A DNA stretch of 64,000 bases, taken from positions 1,488,001 to 1,552,000 of the forward strand of contig JAYQNH010000002.1 in the NCBI GenBank assembly GCA_038144195.1. Reading direction: 5' to 3'. Numbering within the stretch: the first letter of the stretch is position 1; each line of letters begins with the position of its first letter. The notes under the pieces are model-generated. The model was given only the letters and a program-made list of their open reading frames with translations, searched no databases and was not told where the DNA came from. The position numbers and the translations under genes are program-made. The DNA is from VMDJ01 sp038144195. GTDB lineage: Bacteria > Pseudomonadota > Gammaproteobacteria > Chromatiales > Chromatiaceae. Positions 57,717-64,000 of this stretch are shown here, piece by piece.

Positions 57717-58261
57717 TGCTTCCTTTAAAAAGCATCTTTCGTAGCCATTTATTTTTACTCGCTCTACTGGGCGCTCCGACGCTCCATGCTGCGCCTACGG
57801 TAGGCTTTGTTGATGTTGTAAAAGTCACGCGTGATGCGCCTCAGATGAAAGAGGTGATGAAAATACTTGAAGAAGAGTTTGTTTTACGCGAACAAAAAAT
57901 TATTGAGATGCGCGATCAGATTGCTGCTCTTCAAGAGAAGTTGGACAAGGAAAAGCGCTCAATGGGCACTGATGAGCGTCGCCGATTAGAGCGTGACATT
58001 AAGTCGCGCGAGTTACGCTATAACTACAATAAAGATGAATTTCTGCAGGACAAGCAGTTACGCACAAATGAAGAGCGTAATCGAGTATTTAAAGTTATTG
58101 ACGAAGTGATTGATCAGGTTGGAAAGGAAAAATCTCTCCAAATGGTTTTCACTCAGCGCGGCGGTTCTATTGTTTGGTTTGATCAGTCAGTCGATATTAC
58201 CGAAGATGTTATGCAGCAACTGCAATCGATTGCTAAGCCGGTGGCTCAGCCGCAAAAGTAA
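57716..58261 (+). CDS. skp: Skp (OmpH), periplasmic chaperone
   Basis: 181 residues with a signal peptide (SHLFLLALLGAPTLHAAP), GFVDVVKVTRDAPQMKEV and a long charged coiled-coil with many Glu/Arg/Lys. Holds outer-membrane proteins on their way to BamA. Its start shares a base with the bamA stop. Confidence 0.92.
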   Translation: MLPLKSIFRSHLFLLALLGAPTLHAAPTVGFVDVVKVTRDAPQMKEVMKILEEEFVLREQKIIEMRDQIAALQEKLDKEKRSMGTDERRRLERDIKSRELRYNYNKDEFLQDKQLRTNEERNRVFKVIDEVIDQVGKEKSLQMVFTQRGGSIVWFDQSVDITEDVMQQLQSIAKPVAQPQK

Positions 58262-59279
58262 TGGCTTATTCCCTATCTCAAATTGCCGAATGGGTTGATG
58301 GGGTAGTCAAGGGAGATTCATCGCATCAAGTCTCATCAATTGCGAGCTTAGAAAAAGCGACGCAATCCGATCTCGCCTTTTACTCTGATGTTAAGTACGC
58401 CGATTTTGTGGCCCAATCCAGTGCTGGAGTTATCGTCTCATCAGGTCCTTTGGTGGAACAGTGTGCTGGAAATGTCATTGAGGTTGCGCAGCCGCATTTA
58501 GCGTATGCATTGATCGCCCAAAGAATGACTGAACAAGAGTTTCTCCAGGTGTTCACCCATCTGCGGTGATTGCGGAATCGGCAGATATTCATTCATCTGC
58601 TCATATTGCAGCGAATGTCAGTATCGGTGAGCGTGTATCGATTGGCGCAAGTGCTGTAATTGGTCCGAACTGCGTGTTGGATGATGATGTTGTCATTGGT
58701 GCTAATACGCACCTGGTGGCTTCGGTCACGATTGTCTCAAAATCGCAGTTGGGTCAGCGTTGCTTAGTTCACCCTGGGTCGGTTATTGGTAGCGATGGCT
58801 TTGGTAATGTCCGCGATGGACAGCGCTGGGTGAAAATCCCGCAACTCGGTCGCGTGATGATAGGCAATGATGTGGAAATCGGGGCCTGTTGCGCCATTGA
58901 TTGTGGCGCTTTAGATGACACACGGATCCATGATGGTGTAAAGCTGGATAATCATATCCATGTTGCGCATAACTGCGTGATTGGTGAGAACACCGCGATT
59001 GCGGCAAATACGGGCATCGCGGGTTCGACCAAAATCGGTGCGAACTGCACGATAGCCGGCATGGTAGGCATTATTGGCCATCTTGAGATTGCTGATGGGA
59101 CACATGTGTCGGCTACTAGCACGGTCACTAAGAGTATTCGCAAGGCAGGGGCATACACTGGTACTATTCCTGTCCAAAATCATGACGAGTGGCGCAAAAA
59201 TGTTGCTCGACTGAAACAGCTAGATGATATGGCTCGACGTATCAAAGCCCTTGAAAAGGCATTGGCTGATAAAGACTGA
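58261..59279 (+). CDS. lpxD: LpxD, UDP-3-O-acyl-glucosamine N-acyltransferase (one frameshift)
   Basis: N-terminal uridine-binding domain (SLSQIAEWVDGVVKGD...) joins, near 58545, to the left-handed beta-helix (GERVSIGASAVIGPN, GNDVEIGACCAIDCG, HIAHNCVIGE-like hexapeptides). The catalytic His lies in NHIHVAHN. The frame is lost at QEFLQVF, where the proper continuation is SPGVHPSAVIAESADI. About 339 residues. Third step of lipid A synthesis. Confidence 0.94.
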
Positions 59280-59321
59280 ACCTGCATCACGCGTGATGCT
59301 TTGAGGAGTTTGACCGGAACA

Positions 59322-59750
59322 ATGGATATCAAAAAGATTACGAGCTTATTGCCGCATCGTTACCCATTCTTATTGGTGGATCGTGTGGTTGAAGTTGAGC
59401 CTGGTCAGCGTCTCTTGGGTTACAAAAATGTCACTATTAATGAGCCATTCTTCCAAGGCCACTTTCCTGAAAAGCCAGTCATGCCTGGCGTGCTTATTAT
59501 TGAAGCCTTGGCTCAAGCAACAGGTTTGCTAGCGATGGAAAGTGAAGATGTTGCCGGTAAAGCGATCTACTACTTGGTGGGCGTGGATAAAGCACGCTTT
59601 AAGCGTCCAGTTGTTCCTGGTGATCAGTTGATGCTTGAGGTGGAAGTACTAAAACAACGCCGAGGTATTTGGACATTCAGCGGTAAAGGTACCGTCGATA
59701 GCCAGGTTTGCGCTTCGGCTGAGATCATGTGTACCGCTCGAGATCTCTAA
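59322..59750 (+). CDS. fabZ: FabZ, 3-hydroxyacyl-ACP dehydratase
   Basis: 142 residues from ATG 59322 (MDIKKITSLLPHRYPFLLVDRVVEV); an upstream in-frame start at 59301 lacks a better RBS. Catalytic His in FQGHFPEKPVMPG and Glu in LIIEALAQATG. Supplies the hydroxyacyl pool trimmed for fatty acids and lipid A. 1 bp before lpxA. Confidence 0.96.
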   Translation: MDIKKITSLLPHRYPFLLVDRVVEVEPGQRLLGYKNVTINEPFFQGHFPEKPVMPGVLIIEALAQATGLLAMESEDVAGKAIYYLVGVDKARFKRPVVPGDQLMLEVEVLKQRRGIWTFSGKGTVDSQVCASAEIMCTARDL

Positions 59751-59751
59751 G

Positions 59752-60522
59752 ATGATCGATCCAAAAGCGGTAATTGATCCCGCTGCGGAAATTGATGAAA
59801 ACGTTACCATCGGTCCTTTCACTGTGATTGGTCCGGGTGTTCGTATAGGTGCTGGAACCAATATTGGTTCGCACGTTGTGATTAAAGGTGAAACGACGAT
59901 CGGTCGTGATAACCGTTTCTTTCAGTTCTCATCCATCGGCGAGAATCCTCAAGATAAAAAATATGCTGGTGAAGTCACCTATTTAACCATTGGTGATAAC
60001 AATGTCTTTCGTGAGTTTTGTACCGTTAATCGCGGTACAACCCAAGATGGCGGCGTGACCTCAATTGGCAGTGATAATCTTTTTATGGCCTATACGCATG
60101 TGGCACATGATTGTCATATCGGTGACCACATCATTATGGCGAATGCTGCCTCTCTTGGTGGGCATGTCCATATCGGTGATTGGGCTATCTTAGGTGGCTT
60201 CTCAATGGTGCATCAGTTTGGTCGAATTGGTGCGCATGCTTTCTGTGGCATGGGAAGTGTTATCAATAAAGATGTTCCGCCTTATGTGATGGTTAACGGT
60301 CAGCCGGTTAAACCACATGGTATTAATAGTGAAGGCCTTAAGCGCCGTGATTTCTCTGATGAGCAGATTCTTGCAATCAAGCGCGCTTATAAAACCTTGT
60401 ATACAAAAGGTCTGCGCTTAAGTGAGGCCACTGAAGTCTTGCGTGAGATGGCGGCGAATGAGTCAGCGCTCAAGCCGCTTTTAGACTTTATAGATCTGAG
60501 TGATCGCACTATCGTGCGTTAA
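59752..60522 (+). CDS. lpxA: LpxA, UDP-N-acetylglucosamine acyltransferase
   Basis: 256 residues. Hexapeptide left-handed beta-helix, catalytic His in YTHVAHDCHIGDH, QFGRIGAHAFCGMGS, and the C-terminal helical bundle (LKRRDFSDEQILAIKRAYKT). First step of lipid A synthesis. Confidence 0.97.
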   Translation: MIDPKAVIDPAAEIDENVTIGPFTVIGPGVRIGAGTNIGSHVVIKGETTIGRDNRFFQFSSIGENPQDKKYAGEVTYLTIGDNNVFREFCTVNRGTTQDGGVTSIGSDNLFMAYTHVAHDCHIGDHIIMANAASLGGHVHIGDWAILGGFSMVHQFGRIGAHAFCGMGSVINKDVPPYVMVNGQPVKPHGINSEGLKRRDFSDEQILAIKRAYKTLYTKGLRLSEATEVLREMAANESALKPLLDFIDLSDRTIVR

Positions 60523-60524
60523 TT

Positions 60525-61682
60525 ATGTCATCAGGGCTGCGAATAGCGATTGTTGCAGCTGAGCCCTCAGGTGATTTGTTGGGCGCAGGACTGATGCGTG
60601 CCATTAAAGCTCGACATCCGAATGTTTCCTTTGAGGGTGTTGGTGGTTCTCAGATGCTGCAAGAAGGCATCGAATCCTTTGAGCCGCTTGAAAACCTGTC
60701 GGTGATGGGTTTGGTTGAGGTTCTCAAACATTTGCCAAGATTACTCAAACTTCGTAAGCGTCTTGTTCAGCGATGGCTTTCTAATCCGCCTGATCTTTTC
60801 ATTGGTATCGATGCGCCGGACTTCAATCTTGGTTTAGAAACAGCCTTAAAAGAAAAGGGCATCAAAACACTACATTATGTCTGTCCGACGGTGTGGGCTT
60901 GGCGAGAGAAGCGCGTTAAAAAAATCAAAGCAGCGGTTGATGGCTTGCTAGCTATATTACCTTTTGAGCCTGCCTTTTTAGCTAAGCATGATGTGAAAGC
61001 AACCTATGTAGGTCATACCTTGTCTCAATCGATGCCTTTAGAGCCTAATCAGCTTGAGGCAAGATCAGTCTGTGGCTTATCTCAAGATGGACCAGTGCTC
61101 GCTATTTTGCCGGGTAGTCGAGGAAGTGAAGTTTCAAAGTTATTACAGCCGTTTTTGAATGCTGCCCAGCAATGCCAAAAAGATATTGAGGGATTGCAGT
61201 TTGTCATACCGGCGGCAAATCAAACGCTTCAGCGCTTGATAGAGGAAAAGCTCATTCAACATGATCTGCAGGCTAAGGTCGTTTTGCAAGATACGCAGAG
61301 CGCACTTGCGGCAGCTGATGTGGTGTTGTGTGCATCAGGCACGGCAACGCTTGAAGGTTTGTTATCGAAGCGCCCAATGGTGATTGGATATAAATTACAT
61401 TGGCTGACCTTCGCGATTATCAAATGGTTCAAATTGATGAAGATTAAGCACTATGCCTTAGCCAATATCATTAGTGGTGAGGTTTTGGCGCCTGAGTTTA
61501 TTCAAAATGACTGCACGCCGAATGCTTTGGCGAATGAAGTTATGCGTTTCTTTAAAGATGAAAAGCTGCGTCAGGTCATTGCACAACGTTATACCGATAT
61601 TCATCGAGAAATGATGGTGGATACCGATCGTTTAATCGCCGATGCGGTTGATGATGTTTTGCAGCCAAAGGTAAATACGTAA
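60525..61682 (+). CDS. lpxB: LpxB, lipid A disaccharide synthase
   Basis: 385 residues, GT-B glycosyltransferase: AAEPSGDLLGAGLM, DAPDFNLGLE, VCPTVWAWREKRVKKI and LPGSRGSEVSKL. Joins two acylated glucosamines. Its stop shares a base with the rnhB ATG. Confidence 0.97.
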   Translation: MSSGLRIAIVAAEPSGDLLGAGLMRAIKARHPNVSFEGVGGSQMLQEGIESFEPLENLSVMGLVEVLKHLPRLLKLRKRLVQRWLSNPPDLFIGIDAPDFNLGLETALKEKGIKTLHYVCPTVWAWREKRVKKIKAAVDGLLAILPFEPAFLAKHDVKATYVGHTLSQSMPLEPNQLEARSVCGLSQDGPVLAILPGSRGSEVSKLLQPFLNAAQQCQKDIEGLQFVIPAANQTLQRLIEEKLIQHDLQAKVVLQDTQSALAAADVVLCASGTATLEGLLSKRPMVIGYKLHWLTFAIIKWFKLMKIKHYALANIISGEVLAPEFIQNDCTPNALANEVMRFFKDEKLRQVIAQRYTDIHREMMVDTDRLIADAVDDVLQPKVNT

Positions 61683-62248
61683 TGTGGGTTTGTGGTGTTG
61701 ATGAAGTCGGTCGAGGTCCATTGGCGGGAGCTGTGGTCACAGCGGCGGTCATTCTCGATCCTGATAACCCGATTGAAGGTTTGGCGGATTCAAAAAAGCT
61801 CAGCGAAAAGAAACGTGATCGTTTGTTTGATGAGATCCAAGCTAAAGCAAAAGCCTGGGCCATTGGTCGCGCTGAAGTGGAAGAGATCGATCAGCTCAAT
61901 ATCTTACAAGCTACATTTTTGGCGATGCGTCGAGCAGTCGAGGCTTTACCTTTACCCCCTGATAAAGCCTTAATTGATGGCAATAAAATCCCACCGGGAT
62001 TGGCTTGTCCTGCAGAAGCCATTGTTGGTGGTGATGACTCAGAAGCCTGTATTGCAGCAGCGTCAATTTTGGCCAAAGTGACCCGAGATCGAGAGATGGT
62101 CGAGTTGGCTAAAAAGTATCCAGGTTATGGGCTCGAAAAGCACAAGGGCTACCCAACCAAGGTGCATATTAAGGCACTTAAAAATCAAGGGGTTAGCGAC
62201 ATTCATCGTCGATCTTTTGGTCCGGTGAAGCGTTTACTGGAAGGCTAG
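61682..62248 (+). CDS. rnhB: RnhB, ribonuclease HII
   Basis: 188 residues: VCGVDEVGRGPLAGAVV (two catalytic acids), LADSKKLSEKKR, LIDGNKIPP and the C-terminal GYPTKVHIKAL. It removes RNA from RNA-DNA hybrids. Conventional position between lpxB and dnaE. Confidence 0.97.
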   Translation: MWVCGVDEVGRGPLAGAVVTAAVILDPDNPIEGLADSKKLSEKKRDRLFDEIQAKAKAWAIGRAEVEEIDQLNILQATFLAMRRAVEALPLPPDKALIDGNKIPPGLACPAEAIVGGDDSEACIAAASILAKVTRDREMVELAKKYPGYGLEKHKGYPTKVHIKALKNQGVSDIHRRSFGPVKRLLEG

Positions 62249-62272
62249 ATCAGAGGTCGGTATCCTCCGTCT

Positions 62273-64000
62273 ATGTCCGCGCAGTTCGTCCATCTTCATG
62301 TCCATTCCGAGTTCTCACTGGTTGATGGTGTTGCTCGTATAAAACCCTTGGTTGCAGAGGTGGCAAAGCAGGGGGTGCCAGCGATTGCGCTGACCGATCA
62401 ATCCAACATGTTTGCTCTAGTGCGCTTTTTTAAAGCGGCGGTAAATGCAGGTGTTAAACCGATTTGCGGCGTCGATTTACTGATTCGTAATCCGGATGAT
62501 GCTAACAAACCTTTCCAGTTGGTCTTATTGATTCAAAATGCTATCGGTTATCGACGACTCACTGAGTTGGTGTCGCGTAGTTATCGCGAAGGACAAGCAT
62601 CTTGGCTTGCCGATGGTCGATATGGATTGGCTAACTAAAGAAAGCTGTGATGGTTTGATTGCTTTGTCTGGCTCGTCTCGCGGCGATGTTGGCGTTGCCT
62701 TGTTGGCTGGTAATCAAGCGCTCGCTAAATCACGTGCTAAACACTGGGCATCCATCTTTGAAGATCGTTACTACTTACAATTAGTACGCACAGGTCGAGC
62801 TGATGAAGAAGAATGCTTGCATCAAAGTGTTGCGTTGGCTGATGCCTTATCTCTTCCAGTGGTGGCAACCAATGCGGTGTGTTTCTTAAAGGCAGATGAT
62901 TTCAATGCGCATGAAGTGCGTGTATGTATTCGTGATGGCCGTGCGTTAGATGATCCTCGTCGTCCCCATCTTTATTCTGAAGAACAATATTTGCGCTCGC
63001 CTGAAGAGATGATCGCGCTGTTCGACGATATTCCAGAAGCGATTGAAAACACGGTTGAGATTGCTAAACGATGCAGTTTGGATTTGGTATTAGGCAAAAA
63101 CTTCTTGCCAGATTATCCGGTGCCAGAAGGTATGAGTATTGGCGATTTCTTAGCGCAGGAATCGCGTAAAGGTCTCGATTGGCGTTTGCAGCGAATTTTT
63201 GATTCAAGGGCTGATGACTTTGAAGAGAAAGCAAAACCTTATCGCGAACGCTTAGAAATTGAACTCGATGTAATCAATGGCATGGGATTCCCGGGTTACT
63301 TCCTGATCGTTGCGGACTTCATTCGATGGGCTAAAGATAATGCCGTGCCGGTGGGTCCCGGTCGTGGCTCTGGCGCGGGCTCTTTGGTTGCCTATGCATT
63401 GAAGATTACCGACCTGGATCCGCTCGAGCTAGATCTGCTCTTTGAGCGATTCTTGAATCCAGAGCGTGTCTCTATGCCTGACTTTGACGTCGACTTCTGC
63501 ATGGATAAGCGAGACCAAGTTATCAGCTATGTTGCGCGTACTTACGGACGTGATTCGGTATCGCAAATCATCACCTTTGGCTCGATGGCAGCAAAAGCGG
63601 TGGTACGAGATGTGGGTCGTGTGTTGGGCCACCCTTATGGCTTTACCGATCGCGTTGCGAAAATGATTCCACCCGATCTTGGTATGACGCTAACCAAGGC
63701 CTTAGAAGAATCTGAAGACCTTGCGGCAGCCTACAAAGATGATGAAGAGGTCACCCAGCTCATTGATATGGCGCTTCAGCTTGAGGTTTGGCGCGTAATG
63801 CGGGTAAGCACGCTGGTGGCGTTGTTATTTCACCCGGTAACCTGACAGATTTTTCGCCACTCTACTGCGAAGCGGATGGCACTAACCTGGTTACCCAATA
63901 TGACAAGGATGATGTTGAAGCTGCTGGCCTTAGTTAAGTTCGACTTCTTGGGTCTGCGTACCTTAACGATTATCGATTGGGCGCTTGAGACCATTAACCG
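62273..64000 (+). CDS. dnaE: DnaE, DNA polymerase III alpha subunit (5' part; three frameshifts)
   Basis: PHP domain at the N-terminus (FVHLHVHSEFSLVDG). The frame breaks near 62600 (YREGQ to LGLPMVDMDWLTK), near 63790 (ALQLEV to GLARNAGKHAGGVV) and near 63933 (AAGL to VKFDFLGLR). The catalytic palm is present: GPGRGSGAGSLVAYAL and PDFDVDFCMD. About 575 codons of the roughly 1160-residue protein are in the window; the rest lies beyond the right edge. Replicative polymerase, essential. Confidence 0.93.

Noticed and set aside
1..64000. tRNA, rRNA operons, IS elements and CRISPR arrays
   Set aside because: Scanned for by eye for cloverleaf arms, transposase motifs, terminal repeats and regular repeat-spacer patterns; none found apart from the 4.5S RNA.

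Overview
The window reads as chromosome of a gammaproteobacterial chemolithoautotroph with an alpha-carboxysome CO2-concentrating mechanism (CCM). The rpsB to dnaE gene order, the tesA/ybbA/ybbP block and the 4.5S RNA-dnaX-ybaB-recR block are typical of Gammaproteobacteria. Form IA RubisCO with cso genes, a DAB-type inorganic-carbon pump and a SulP transporter point to a sulfur-oxidiser-like autotroph of the broad Thiomicrospira/Hydrogenovibrio/Halothiobacillus kind. That placement is inference from gene content, not phylogeny.

Layout. 1-313: 5' part of purK. 472-3355: a small hypothetical gene, two tandem Bax-like glucosaminidases and a lipoprotein metallo-beta-lactamase. 3352-9202 (minus): four-gene DAB operon (dabB, a membrane protein, dabA, a PII-like protein). 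9366-12141: 4.5S RNA, dnaX, ybaB, recR. 12336-18299: hybrid sensor kinase, HIT protein, DUF188 protein, ABC1-type kinase and several poorly known genes. 18296-21946: ybbP-ybbA divergent from tesA. 21977-23349: nhaA. 23643-32915: cbbL-cbbS-csoS2-csoSCA-csoS4A-csoS4B-csoS1-csoS1-acRAF-mcdA-mcdB-cbbR. 32921-35785 (minus): SulP transporter, csoS1D and a Nudix hydrolase. 36103-39815 (minus): ferric-iron ABC transporter fbpABC with an upstream Fur-like site. 39957-42335: dapE, arsC-like and dapD. 42435-44508: EamA transporter, VOC protein, arsM. 44505-47881: glnD and map. 48108-64000: rpsB-tsf-pyrH-frr-uppS-cdsA-dxr-rseP-bamA-skp-lpxD-fabZ-lpxA-lpxB-rnhB-dnaE.

How the genes work together. DabAB (energy-coupled CO2 to bicarbonate conversion) and the SulP protein (candidate bicarbonate uptake) would raise cytosolic bicarbonate. 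Shell proteins CsoS1, CsoS4 and CsoS1D, the scaffold CsoS2 and the carbonic anhydrase CsoSCA build a carboxysome around CbbLS. The acRAF-like protein assists RubisCO assembly, McdAB spaces carboxysomes on the nucleoid, and CbbR is the expected regulator. The whole CCM lies in about 33 kb, interrupted by housekeeping genes.

Caveat: about 22 genes, including essential dnaE, bamA, tsf, lpxD and rseP, are split by single-base indels, mostly in homopolymers, and two carry in-frame stops. I treat these as assembly errors and annotate each whole gene. No tRNA, 16S/23S rRNA, IS element or CRISPR array was seen.
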